NCBI GenBank assembly: GCA_025800365.1
Contig: JAOXRT010000222.1
Span: 1 to 43,315 of the forward strand
Direction of reading: 5' to 3'
Length of the DNA stretch: 43,315 nucleotides
Origin: Cellvibrionaceae bacterium
GTDB lineage: Bacteria > Pseudomonadota > Gammaproteobacteria > Pseudomonadales > Cellvibrionaceae
Positions within the stretch are counted from its first letter, which is position 1. Each line of letters starts with the position of its first letter. The position numbers were made by a program, and so were the translations under genes. This document shows, piece by piece, positions 32,462 to 40,650 of this stretch. The notes under the pieces were generated by a model. The model saw only the letters and a list, made by a program, of their open reading frames with translations. It was not told the origin of the DNA and did no database searches.

Positions 32462-33226
32462 ATGAATTTGCGTTACTCCACATCGCCATTAATCAGCAAG
32501 CGTGATCCGCAAGCGGAGCGAGAAAACTTGCCTTTGCTCGCCGAGCAAAATGATAGCGGTCTGCATGAGCTTAAAAATCTAAGCGTAAATCGAGGGGCGC
32601 CTTCTTATACCACACCTGTTTTTCTAAGCCGATGCCTAAGGCAGCAGCGCCGGGCTCCGCAAAACTTACGTAGCCATGTGCAGCGTATCAATCTATGCAT
32701 AGCAAATCGTGATGAGCCGGCATGCTATGGCGCTCTGCAAGATCTTTTTATCATATTAAATCGTCATGGCTTAGAGCTTCGCCAGCGCATGTTACAGCGT
32801 GCCAAGCCACTGCTCGATAGCATCGATTATTTAGCTTTATCGGCCTGCCTAGACGATGTGGCAGCTATAGATAAGCTGCCATTTAGCGAATACTCATTGT
32901 TTGCCAAAGCCAGTTATGGCCGCAGGGTTTTAATTCAGCGCCGTGAGCAAAACAGTGAAGCCGATCCGATGTTGATTTATCGGGGACATATGGAGTGTGG
33001 TGAGCTAGAAGATGCGCAGCAAGTTTTACAGCAAGCTTGCTTGAACGGCACAAAAGATATCGAGCTGCACAAAGAATTGATCGAATTATTACAAGCACTG
33101 TCCGCGAAGGCAGAAATAGAGTCCCTAGCCAATAATATTATTGCTCTACAGCCAGAGCACGATGCCATCGCCTATCTATGGCGTCAGCAATTAAATCTAC
33201 AAGCCACCGCCTCAAAGGTGGATTAA
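32462..33226 (+). CDS. Helical-repeat hypothetical protein, first gene of the GTPase operon
   Basis: 254-residue cytoplasmic protein that I do not recognise. The first 55 residues are charged and poor in order. Residues about 65-254 are helical; DPMLIYRGHMECGELEDAQQVLQQAC looks like one TPR-like hairpin, followed by further helix pairs (ELHKELIELLQALSAKAEIESLANNIIAL). No signal peptide or membrane helix. The frame is open to a GTG at 32447, but ATG 32462 has AGAGAACCC upstream and is preferred. Three bases separate it from the next gene, so they are one operon. A scaffold or adaptor role for the GTPase module is inference. Confidence 0.75.
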   Translation: MNLRYSTSPLISKRDPQAERENLPLLAEQNDSGLHELKNLSVNRGAPSYTTPVFLSRCLRQQRRAPQNLRSHVQRINLCIANRDEPACYGALQDLFIILNRHGLELRQRMLQRAKPLLDSIDYLALSACLDDVAAIDKLPFSEYSLFAKASYGRRVLIQRREQNSEADPMLIYRGHMECGELEDAQQVLQQACLNGTKDIELHKELIELLQALSAKAEIESLANNIIALQPEHDAIAYLWRQQLNLQATASKVD

Positions 33227-33229
33227 ATT

Positions 33230-34501
33230 ATGAGTGATAAGAAAACAGACAAGCCCTTAGCAATAGCCATTCATCACTGCTCTGATCGGCAGGCCAAGCC
33301 CCTGCGCTACTTTTTTCAGTCGCGCACGATTGGGCAATATGAGCTGTCATCAAGCGCTGATTCTGATCTTCATAAGCCTGATATTCATATTGTCGACATC
33401 GATAGTAGAGAAGGTTTCGATTACGCTGAAGAACTATTAGAGACGCAGCCAAAATTAAAAGTACTGTGTATAAGCTTTGAGAAGTCAGCCCCAGGGCAGG
33501 CTCTTTGTATAAAAAAGCCTGTTCAAAAAGATGCTTTGTTACAGGCCTTGAGTAAGGTCCAGCTTGCAGAGGCGAGAAGTCTTGCCGATGTACAAAAAGT
33601 CGCTAACCAAAGCAATCAGGCGCCTGAGCCAGAGCAAAAAGACACTGAAGAGAAGAAGTCACGTTTTCACGCAGACTTGCAAGAAAGCGTAGTTTCTAAA
33701 AAAACAGAAGTTAATAAAAGCTCTGTTGCAGCTGCCGTATCTGCTGAAAAACCTCAGCCCAAATTTCAAAAGGTAGGCGAAGCAAAAAACACTGCGGGAG
33801 CGGCGCTAAGACTTAGAAAGAGCCAGAGCTTGCCTCGTCAGGTTAATGATGATTTAGGTGAGTTAGAGCAGGCCCGTTATCAAAGCGAAAACTACCTTCA
33901 AGGTATTGTTAATACCGCCATTGACCGCTCCAGAGATGAAGGGCAGCCGGTAAAAGTTACTATCGCCAAAGAGTCATTTACGATCTGCGCGGTGAAAAGA
34001 AAGATCTGGCATAAGATTAAATACAATACCCTGCGTTCTATATCATCCAGCCCAATTTTAGAAACCAATACAGAGTTAAGCGCTTTGGGGCAAACCAATG
34101 TCGACGGTGTTGATTATCTTATCGAAGAACCCTTAGACGATTTTCTATGGCGCAGCTCGGCTTGGGCATCTCGCGGACGATTGCTCGATGATGTTAGCCT
34201 AAATCAAAATCTACGCCTGACTCGCTGGCCCAATCTAACGCGCGTTTTATTGTTTCCGCACGCTAGCAAAATTGCCGCAGTCCTGGCATCCAGGCCAATT
34301 AGCCTGCTAGAGCTGATTCAAGACTATAAGCTCCCAGCCTACTATGTGTTTAGTTTTTATAGTGCGGCTGCAAGCTTGGGCTATATCACCCGCTACGATG
34401 GGCCAAAATCAAATGTTGAGACAGCTAAAGAAGAGCGTGGAATATTTCTAAAGCTGCTCGATCGCCTACGACCTCAGTCATACAAAAGTGAGCAGATTTA
34501 A
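33230..34501 (+). CDS. Pseudo-receiver protein with C-terminal helical domain
   Basis: 423-residue protein in three parts. Residues about 8-112 read like a receiver (CheY-like) fold: DIHIVDIDSREGFDYAEELL (candidate phospho-Asp56), LKVLCISF, and IKKPVQKDALLQAL with the Lys96-Pro97 pair. The usual N-terminal acidic pair is missing, so phosphorylation is doubtful. Residues about 113-210 are a charged linker. Residues about 215-415 form a domain with DFLWRSSAWASRGRLLDDV, RLTRWPNLTRVLLFPHASKIAAVLASRPISLLELI and LPAYYVFSFYSAAASLGYI, which ends like a winged helix. It precedes the GTPase gene by 6 bp. It may couple an input to the GTPase; function is unknown. Confidence 0.75.
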   Translation: MSDKKTDKPLAIAIHHCSDRQAKPLRYFFQSRTIGQYELSSSADSDLHKPDIHIVDIDSREGFDYAEELLETQPKLKVLCISFEKSAPGQALCIKKPVQKDALLQALSKVQLAEARSLADVQKVANQSNQAPEPEQKDTEEKKSRFHADLQESVVSKKTEVNKSSVAAAVSAEKPQPKFQKVGEAKNTAGAALRLRKSQSLPRQVNDDLGELEQARYQSENYLQGIVNTAIDRSRDEGQPVKVTIAKESFTICAVKRKIWHKIKYNTLRSISSSPILETNTELSALGQTNVDGVDYLIEEPLDDFLWRSSAWASRGRLLDDVSLNQNLRLTRWPNLTRVLLFPHASKIAAVLASRPISLLELIQDYKLPAYYVFSFYSAAASLGYITRYDGPKSNVETAKEERGIFLKLLDRLRPQSYKSEQI

Positions 34502-34507
34502 ACGGAT

Positions 34508-35071
34508 ATGATCGATCATAAAATAATTATTACTGGGCCTGTAGCGGCTGGTAAAACCACGGCGATTAAAGCCATAAGCGATGTGATGCATGTCAGCACC
34601 GATGAAAGTGCCAGTGATATGACCATTAGCACTAAGAGCAGCACTACGGTAGCGATGGATTACGGTGTGATTAAGCTTGAGGGTGGACAGAAGATTCATC
34701 TATATGGCACGCCGGGCCAAGAGCGCTTCGACTTTATGTGGGATATCTTGGCGCGCGGGGGTATTGGCTTGGTGTTGTTGATCAACAATTCCGCAAAGCA
34801 GCCTCTGGCTGATTTGGATTTCTTTATTGCGAAGTTTAGGGACTTTATCGCCAAGACAGGTTTGGTCATTGGAGTGAGCAAACTGGATCAAAACGCTGAG
34901 CCGAACTTGGATCAATACCATGAACGCTACGCTGAATTGGCCAAGAAGCATGGTTTGAACTCTGTAGTGCCTATATTCGAGACTGATGCGCGCCTAAAGG
35001 AGGATGTCGCTATGTTGCTAGAGGCGTTGCTATTTAGCTTAGACACAGAATTGAGTAAACAACATGTCTGA
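34508..35071 (+). CDS. Small Ras/MglA-like GTPase (COG2229 type)
   Basis: 187-residue P-loop GTPase. Walker A is GPVAAGKTT (10-18), switch I has STTVAMDYG (44-53), switch II is LYGTPGQERFDFMWDILARGG (65-85), and the base-recognition loop is GVSKLDQN (122-129), an SKxD version of NKxD. It belongs to the bacterial small GTPases related to MglA, which set cell polarity or control motility with roadblock partners as GAP. It overlaps the next, roadblock-like gene by 8 bp, as expected for a GTPase/GAP pair. Full length. The process it controls here is unknown. Confidence 0.88.
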   Translation: MIDHKIIITGPVAAGKTTAIKAISDVMHVSTDESASDMTISTKSSTTVAMDYGVIKLEGGQKIHLYGTPGQERFDFMWDILARGGIGLVLLINNSAKQPLADLDFFIAKFRDFIAKTGLVIGVSKLDQNAEPNLDQYHERYAELAKKHGLNSVVPIFETDARLKEDVAMLLEALLFSLDTELSKQHV

Positions 35072-35696
35072 ATTTGAACTTCACGAAGGCCTTTATCCTA
35101 GAGTGACCAATAGTGGCGCATACTATGCGGTATCGAGCCCAGACGAAAACCCTTCGAGAATTTTACTGCGTGCATTACTAAAGAATTCGGCGCGAGAAAC
35201 CATCGATGAGGCTAAGTTGTTGCAGTGGTGCCAGCAGGATAATCCGGAACAGTGTTTTGATCTGCTCTATCAGTCGCAGCAATTAGGGTGGTTAGAGGGC
35301 AGTGAAGAAGCTGGTGATATTGAGTTTCAAAATTTAGAACAGGCCTTAAATGAAATCCTTCCGAATCTCAGTAGCGAAGGAAAAGCTATTTTATCGAATA
35401 GCGAAGGTTTGTATATCGCCAGTGCTGGCTACGCCCATGAAACAGCCGCCGAGTTAGCGGCCTTAAGTGCAGACATTGCTAATTTGCATGAACGCCATCA
35501 TGGCTTGATCAGCGGAAACCTCAATTTAGATTTAAGCAGCTGGGGGCTAATGGACAGCTTAGGCAGTAGTCGCCTAGGTTTTTGGCCGCTGTATATTGGC
35601 AGTGAGCGCTTCGCTCTGTGTATTAGTGAACACCCGCGTTTAAACCATCCTGATTTTGTTCGACTGCTGACTTTGCTCAGCATTCGCTACTCCTAA
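35064..35696 (+). CDS. Divergent roadblock-like protein
   Basis: 210-residue protein overlapping the GTPase gene by 8 bp. The N-terminal 95 residues (ILLRALLKNSARETIDEAKLLQWCQQ) are helical and unassigned. The C-terminal half has GKAILSNSEGLYIASAGYAHETAAELAALSADIANL, which resembles the strand-helix of a roadblock/LC7 domain (hydrophobic strand, D/S-x-EGL, then A-rich helix), followed by GFWPLYIGSERFALCISEHP. The roadblock call is by pattern only. Beside a canonical roadblock gene it would be a second, divergent partner for the GTPase. Confidence 0.65.
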   Translation: MSEFELHEGLYPRVTNSGAYYAVSSPDENPSRILLRALLKNSARETIDEAKLLQWCQQDNPEQCFDLLYQSQQLGWLEGSEEAGDIEFQNLEQALNEILPNLSSEGKAILSNSEGLYIASAGYAHETAAELAALSADIANLHERHHGLISGNLNLDLSSWGLMDSLGSSRLGFWPLYIGSERFALCISEHPRLNHPDFVRLLTLLSIRYS

Positions 35697-35725
35697 TTTT
35701 TTGTAATTTTTAAAGGTGATGTCTT

Positions 35726-36088
35726 ATGCGTTCTGACATGATTGATTCCATTTTAAGTGACCTTAACGGTACTTCGGCTGATATTGAAGCATCTGGTATT
35801 GTTTCTACCGATGGTTTGATGATGGCCTCAAAACTAACCGCTGACATGGATGAAGACCGAGTAGGTGCAATGAGTGCCGCCATGCTTTCGCTGGGTGATC
35901 GTACCGCTAAAGAGCTAGGGCGTGGTGATTTAGAGCAGGTTTTGGTTAAAGGTAATAACGGCTATGTTCTAATGATTGCGGCTGGCAGTGAGGCGGTGGT
36001 AACAGTTATCGCCAAGCCACATGCAAAGTTAGGCTTAATCTTCTTGGATGTGAAGCGTGCTGCCGACAGCATTGCACAACTTCTTTAA
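35726..36088 (+). CDS. Roadblock/LC7-domain protein (MglB-like)
   Basis: 120-residue protein consisting of one roadblock/LC7 domain: IDSILSDLNGTSADIEASGIVSTDGLMMASKL (strand, GIVSTDGL), DRVGAMSAAMLSLGDRTAKELGRGDLEQVLVKG and YVLMIAAGSEAVVTVIA. Such proteins form dimers and act as GAP or partner of small GTPases, like MglB for MglA. Its neighbour two genes up is a small GTPase. The ribosome binding site is AAAGGTGATGTCTT. It is the clearest roadblock protein of the operon. Confidence 0.9.
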   Translation: MRSDMIDSILSDLNGTSADIEASGIVSTDGLMMASKLTADMDEDRVGAMSAAMLSLGDRTAKELGRGDLEQVLVKGNNGYVLMIAAGSEAVVTVIAKPHAKLGLIFLDVKRAADSIAQLL

Positions 36089-36103
36089 TCAGAGGTCTTT
36101 GCT

Positions 36104-36595
36104 ATGAATGATATGCAGCCGAATGATGTCGCGCCTAACTGCACTGAGCAGCGCATCCGCCTATATGATGGCAGTGAACGTCAAATTTTTCTTTGTGATG
36201 AAGAAGTGCCTTACCCCGATGGAAAATTAATTGTTTCAAGTACTGACACTGAAGGTGTTATTACGCATTGCAATGATTCCTTTGTGGATATGTCGGGTTA
36301 TAGCGAAGCCGAGTTAATTGGTCAGCCCCATAGCATTTTACGCCACCCAGATATCCCCAAGGCCGCTTTTGCGGATATGTGGAACACCGTACAAGGTGGT
36401 GACAAGTGGGCGGGCTATATTAAAAACTTGCGCAAAGATGGTCGCTACTATTGGGTCTATGCCACCGTAGTGCCCAATAAGCGCGCCGGTGTAATAAAAG
36501 GTTTCACCTCTGTACGCCGTAAACCTTCGCGGGATAAAGTGAACGAAGCGCAAGCCCTATATGTGGAAATGAAAAAAGCTGAGGTGAATTCATGA
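36104..36595 (+). CDS. Aer-type PAS-domain protein
   Basis: 163-residue protein with one PAS domain at about 40-145. The segments GVITHCNDSFVDMSGYSEAELIGQPHSILRHPDIPKAAFADMW and KWAGYIKNLRKDGRYYWVYATV are those of Aer and BdlA-like PAS domains; RHPD and the Trp are typical of FAD-binding members. There is no methyl-accepting, kinase or GGDEF domain, so the signal must pass to a partner protein. The 3' end overlaps the next gene by 4 bp (ATGA). It could sense redox state or oxygen through a bound flavin; that is inference. Confidence 0.9.
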   Translation: MNDMQPNDVAPNCTEQRIRLYDGSERQIFLCDEEVPYPDGKLIVSSTDTEGVITHCNDSFVDMSGYSEAELIGQPHSILRHPDIPKAAFADMWNTVQGGDKWAGYIKNLRKDGRYYWVYATVVPNKRAGVIKGFTSVRRKPSRDKVNEAQALYVEMKKAEVNS

Positions 36596-37341
36596 AACTA
36601 CAACTCACCGTAAGCCCGGATTTTCCGCCAGAAAAGTTAGCGGGCTGGCATATCTTCAACACTTGGCTGCAACGTCAGACAGGACTAGCTAGCCACTTCG
36701 ATGTCTATGAAAGCTATGAAGAGTTACACAGTGCTATCGATGCAGAAAATGTCGATCTGATCTATGCCAATGCTTATGACAGCGCCAATCTAGTGCGCGA
36801 TAAAGGGTTTATTCCGCTGGCGCGACCGGCGCAGCAAGCTGATGAGGTGGTGATTGCCACTTCGATAGAAAGTAGTGCTGAAAAAATTGAAGACCTGACC
36901 CCAGGCATTAATATTGCCACCACGGCTGATCCTGATGTTAGAACCATCGGCATGATTATGTTGGAGCCTGCGAACATCGATTCGACGAATAGCCAGTTGC
37001 AGAGCTATGGTTCATACCCTTTAGTTGCTAAGTCTTTGATGAAGAAAGAATCCCAAGCGGGCTTCTTCTTGGCCGATGCCTATGACAGGCTGAGTAAGTT
37101 GATTCAAAGTCAATTGCGCCCATTGGTACGCAGTCATATTCAATTGATCTCCCATAGTTTTTTGCTAAGCCCTCGTGCAATCGCTCACAAGGATACTCTG
37201 CAAGAGTTGCTTGAGAATATGGCTGAAAAAGAGAATGGCCCAAGAGTACTTGACGATCTCGATAGCAAAGGTTGGCGTATTCCTGATCAGGAAGAAGTTG
37301 AATTTATGATCGACCTGATGAGCACGCTAGTCAGTGATTAA
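36592..37341 (+). CDS. PhnD-like periplasmic-binding-fold protein without signal peptide
   Basis: 249-residue protein of the PhnD/SsuA/transferrin-like type II binding fold. LQLTVSPDFPPEKLAGWHIFNTWLQRQTG, AIDAENVDLIYANAYDSANLVRDKGFIPLARP and DEVVIATS follow the usual pattern of these proteins. But the N-terminus (MKLQLTVSPDFPPEKL) has no signal peptide and no lipobox, so it should stay in the cytoplasm. It is shorter than transporters' binding proteins (about 280-320). No ABC permease or ATPase gene is near. Its start overlaps the PAS gene stop by 4 bp. It is probably a ligand or protein sensor in the same signalling module. Confidence 0.8.
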   Translation: MKLQLTVSPDFPPEKLAGWHIFNTWLQRQTGLASHFDVYESYEELHSAIDAENVDLIYANAYDSANLVRDKGFIPLARPAQQADEVVIATSIESSAEKIEDLTPGINIATTADPDVRTIGMIMLEPANIDSTNSQLQSYGSYPLVAKSLMKKESQAGFFLADAYDRLSKLIQSQLRPLVRSHIQLISHSFLLSPRAIAHKDTLQELLENMAEKENGPRVLDDLDSKGWRIPDQEEVEFMIDLMSTLVSD

Positions 37342-37356
37342 GGTTTTTAATTGTAG

Positions 37357-37389
37357 CGCTTAAGGCTCTTAATAATGCCGCTTAAGGCT
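37357..37389. repeat. Two 11-bp direct repeats spaced by two helical turns, with a downstream hairpin
   Basis: CGCTTAAGGCT occurs at 37357-37367 and 37379-37389, exactly 22 bp apart. A 6-bp hairpin GCAGCC-TTA-GGCTGC (37445-37459) follows. The block lies between the operon's last stop and the DUF2007 gene, so it could hold binding sites of a regulator of that gene. Confidence 0.5.
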
Positions 37390-37479
37390 ATGGTTGGATT
37401 GGCAGTGCAGACATAGCCTGTTAATGTGTACCTGTGATCCGACCGCAGCCTTAGGCTGCTTCAATGACAGGGCCTTGTA

Positions 37480-37794
37480 ATGAAACTACTTCACACCCAA
37501 GAAAACGGCTTTGTGCTCAATAATATCCGCAACCTTGTCGAGGCTGAGGGTATTCCTACCGTCATGAAAAATGAGCACCTCGGCGCCGGTAGTGGTGAAG
37601 TGCCACATTTTGAAACCTGGCCAGAGCTTTGGGTTAAAGACCCAGATGACTATCCAAAAGCCAAAGCCATCGTAGATTCTATTCTCGCCCAACAGGCGGC
37701 CGATGATGGCCAGACTTGGATCTGCCACGAATGCGGCGAGGAAAACGATGCCAGCTTTGAGCTATGCTGGCAGTGTGGCCACGCCGCGCCTTAA
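37480..37794 (+). CDS. DUF2007 protein with C-terminal zinc ribbon
   Basis: 104-residue protein. Residues 1-68 are a DUF2007 (putative signal-transducing, GlnB-like fold) domain: NNIRNLVEAEGIPTVMKNEHLGAGSGEVPHFETWPELWVKDPDDYPKAKAIV. Residues about 82-101 are a zinc ribbon, CHECGEENDASFELCWQCG. Both parts occur together in many proteobacterial proteins. Function is unknown; the convergent gene 7 bp away is unrelated. Confidence 0.88.
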   Translation: MKLLHTQENGFVLNNIRNLVEAEGIPTVMKNEHLGAGSGEVPHFETWPELWVKDPDDYPKAKAIVDSILAQQAADDGQTWICHECGEENDASFELCWQCGHAAP

Positions 37795-37801
37795 CTCACT
37801 G

Positions 37802-38578
37802 CTACTGTTGGGGGTAACAAAAGCTATAGCTTTTGCTGTTATTGTTTACACCTTGCAGCATGTAGTAATTATGATTTGGGTCATCACATAAAGCCCGAGT
37901 AGTTTTACTGGTCTGGACTGTTGTGGTATCTAGAGCCTCTAGTTTGTTGTTATGACCGAGCCCAATAAATAGCCTATCTTGCCAATTCTTAAGGTCCTGT
38001 ATTTCGATCTCTACGTGCTCTCTTGCAACTAGGCTAACAGGCACGCCAAAGCTTTGTTGATGAAAGTTGTATGACAGCCCTAATTTGCCATAGAGATCTA
38101 CCTCACCGTAGCCGCCGAATATTGCAAAAGTGGGCTGTTTCCAGTGCTCGTTAAGGGGGATATAAAAGGCTAAACCGTATGAGTTGAAGCGGTCGCTACT
38201 AAAGTGGCTGGTAGTTGTTTTGGTGGACTCTTCGCTGGCACCCGCTGCGTAGAAAGAGAAAAGGACTTCGTCTCCAGGAATAAGATCGCCGCCTAAGCCG
38301 AGCTCAGATATATCGGCTTCACTAATGACTATTACGTCTGTATTGCTCGTCAGTTCGCCATTGATTTGGCGCGTTTCAGTAAATTGCTGGGTAGATTCTA
38401 TATCTCGATATTCGTATTTAGCGGCCTCTAGTTTTAGGGTGTCTGGCAAAAGGCTAATGTCTGAATCCATTTTCCATTGCAGGCTGAGGCCATAGTACTC
38501 CTTACTAGCAACTGCCGAAGCGCTGCTTAACAGCTTACAAGATCCCAGTAGGACAATTAATAGATATCGATAATTCAT
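37802..38578 (-). CDS. Exported beta-rich hypothetical protein
   Basis: 258-residue protein with a signal peptide (about 1-22, YLLIVLLGSCKLLSSASA-V). The rest is rich in alternating hydrophobic strands (YYGLSLQWKM, TFAIFGGYGEVDLYGKLGLSYNF, DRLFIGLGHN), which may form an outer-membrane beta barrel of about 8 strands. The C-terminus (SYSFCYPQQ) does not end in an aromatic residue, so the barrel assignment is weak. No family is recognised. Its promoter must lie in the 301-bp gap shared with the DUF1800 gene. Confidence 0.65.
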   Translation of the reverse strand: MNYRYLLIVLLGSCKLLSSASAVASKEYYGLSLQWKMDSDISLLPDTLKLEAAKYEYRDIESTQQFTETRQINGELTSNTDVIVISEADISELGLGGDLIPGDEVLFSFYAAGASEESTKTTTSHFSSDRFNSYGLAFYIPLNEHWKQPTFAIFGGYGEVDLYGKLGLSYNFHQQSFGVPVSLVAREHVEIEIQDLKNWQDRLFIGLGHNNKLEALDTTTVQTSKTTRALCDDPNHNYYMLQGVNNNSKSYSFCYPQQ

Positions 38579-38879
38579 GTTTACCTCTATATAAACCCTA
38601 GATGCTGAGAGTTTAGCTATTTAGCTGTCCGGTGGTTCTATAGTTGCTTATGAAATTCAGCCAATCCCTTGTGAATTTAAGACATTTTTCAGAGTTGACC
38701 GCTTTTTGATCAATGCTGCGGTCTATCCGTCCCAAGCTGAAGCCGATTGATCTTCCGTAATTCCAGACACGTGTAGCTTGTCGTTGCTGTTTACAGTGTT
38801 TCTACAACTTCTACTCTTAGCAAGCTTGTCTTGTAAGAGCTATTAGAAAGAACACAAATTAGCCAGTGAGGTAAGCTTT
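38579..38879. other. Divergent intergenic region before the DUF1800 operon
   Basis: 301 bp with no gene. It contains TTGACC (38695-38700) without a matching -10, and an inverted repeat CTCTTA-N14-TAAGAG (38814-38839) 40 bp before the DUF1800 start. The DUF1800 ribosome binding site is GTGAGGTAAGCTTT. Nothing else is clear. Confidence 0.4.
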
Positions 38880-40649
38880 ATGGGCACAGTAAATCAAGCC
38901 AGCCGATTTATGATGCAGGCCAGCTTGGGGGGTAATAAGTCCTCGATCGAACAGCTCGCCAGCATGGGGCCAGAGGCCTGGTTGGAATGGCAGCTGAGTA
39001 TTAAGGCCCCTAAGAAAGGCAGGTTTCAGCGCAGCACCAAAAAAATCTGGCGTTACTTCCGCCGCGAGCTGCTTAAGGCCCACGGTAAGGCAGCCATCAA
39101 TGGCGAAGGTAATAACCCAGCGTTGCCCTACAAATGGTATTTCCATATGGCATGGTGGCAAGACGCGCTCAGCGAGAATAAACACCTTTTGCGTCAGCGT
39201 GTTGCCCAGGCCCTAAGTGAAGTCTTGGTTATTTCCGATAATTCTTCACTTGAGCTCGATTCTATTGGTATGGCGAGCTTCTACGATCTGATTTACGACA
39301 ATGCCTTTGGTAGCTATGCCGATCTTTTGTATCAGGTATCGATGCACCCTTGTATGGGCGTGTATCTTTCCCATATGAACAATCAAAAGGCGATTCCGGC
39401 GAAGAATATTCACCCCGATGAAAACTATGCTCGTGAAATTATGCAGTTGTTTTCCATCGGTTTGTTTATGTTGAACCAAGACGGTAGCTTGCAGCTGAAT
39501 GAAAATGGCGAAAGCATTCCTAGCTATCACAACCGTGATATTCGAGAACTGGCTAGGGTGTTTACTGGTTTGACGGCCAGTACTTATCAGCATGAGTGGA
39601 CCACAAGCTATTGGTCGAAAGACTACAATGGCTATCCTGTAGGTTTTAATGATGGTGTAGAAACCACCTACAAAACTGTGCCATTTGTAAATATGCGTGA
39701 GCCCATGGTTGGCCATGAGAGTCATCACGATAGAAAGCCCAAAGAGCTACTAGATGGCTTTATCAAGCTGCCTGGTGGGCAAACCGTCGAGGAAGAGGTT
39801 CGCCAAGTTGTTGATCGTTTGGTCGCACACCCAAATACGGCTCCGTTTGTGGCTAAGCACCTCATTCAACAAATGGTCACTTCTAATCCGTCGCCGGAAT
39901 ATATCGCCGCTGTTGCTGAGAAGTTTGGCCCTCGCGGTGATTTGGCGGCCACGGTGTATGAAGTATTGCGATACCCGCTATATAACGCTGTAAACGATAC
40001 CGAGTATCCTGCGCAGCGCGAGGAGGGCGGCCGTAAGTTGCAATCACAAAAATTAAAGTCACCGTTAATGCGTATCACCCAAATTTTGCGTGCTTTTAAT
40101 GCCCATAATCGCAGTGGTTATATGTGGTTGATTGGTGATGATATTCAGGAAGCCGTGCAGCAACATCCAGTATCGGCACCGACAGTTTTTAATTTTTACA
40201 AACCTGATTTTGTTCCTCAGGGCATGCTAAAAGAGATTGGCGAAGTTGCACCTGAATTTGAGATTCATACTTCGGCCACTTCTATTGCCTATGTGAACTT
40301 GATGTATTACTGGTTCTTTGGCGAATACATGCCAGCGGTGAGCACACGCATCAATGAGAGCGATGGCATCCAGAATGCACCGGAGTTTAATACCGATGTG
40401 CTGAATGCAGACGCCTTTAATAAGCTACGACTAGATTTTAGCGAGCAAATTCGACTCGCAAGAAACCCTCGTAATCACGATCAGCTCATCGATGATATGA
40501 GTCAGTTGCTTTTAGGTAAGACTAACCCTGAAATAAAACCGGCGATTAAAAGAGCTTTCCAAGCCTACCGCAACAACCCGAAATGGGTAGTGCAGACGAT
40601 AGCCTTTATGCTGACCATTTCACCAGAATTCACCGTGTTGGAGGTGTAA
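38880..40649 (+). CDS. DUF1800-family protein
   Basis: 589-residue protein of DUF1800. Recognisable segments are TVNQASRFMMQASLGGNKSSIEQLASMGPEAWLEWQL at the start, HLLRQRVAQALSEVLVISD, HPDENYAREIMQLFSIGLFMLNQDGSLQ, NRDIRELARVFTGLT and HHDRKPKELLDG, and, near the C-terminus, PVSAPTVFNFYKPDFVPQG. These proteins are nearly always encoded next to a DUF1501 gene, as here (1 bp gap). No signal peptide is visible at the ATG chosen, unlike its partner with a Tat signal; it might be carried out by the partner or act inside. Function is unknown. Confidence 0.9.
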   Translation: MGTVNQASRFMMQASLGGNKSSIEQLASMGPEAWLEWQLSIKAPKKGRFQRSTKKIWRYFRRELLKAHGKAAINGEGNNPALPYKWYFHMAWWQDALSENKHLLRQRVAQALSEVLVISDNSSLELDSIGMASFYDLIYDNAFGSYADLLYQVSMHPCMGVYLSHMNNQKAIPAKNIHPDENYAREIMQLFSIGLFMLNQDGSLQLNENGESIPSYHNRDIRELARVFTGLTASTYQHEWTTSYWSKDYNGYPVGFNDGVETTYKTVPFVNMREPMVGHESHHDRKPKELLDGFIKLPGGQTVEEEVRQVVDRLVAHPNTAPFVAKHLIQQMVTSNPSPEYIAAVAEKFGPRGDLAATVYEVLRYPLYNAVNDTEYPAQREEGGRKLQSQKLKSPLMRITQILRAFNAHNRSGYMWLIGDDIQEAVQQHPVSAPTVFNFYKPDFVPQGMLKEIGEVAPEFEIHTSATSIAYVNLMYYWFFGEYMPAVSTRINESDGIQNAPEFNTDVLNADAFNKLRLDFSEQIRLARNPRNHDQLIDDMSQLLLGKTNPEIKPAIKRAFQAYRNNPKWVVQTIAFMLTISPEFTVLEV

Positions 40650-40650
40650 G

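Noticed and set aside
36592-37341. PhnD-like gene as part of a phosphonate ABC transporter
   Set aside because: No permease or ATPase gene is near and the product has no signal peptide.
39246-39728. A 160-codon minus-strand frame inside the DUF1800 gene
   Set aside because: Antisense to conserved DUF1800 motifs and without family resemblance.
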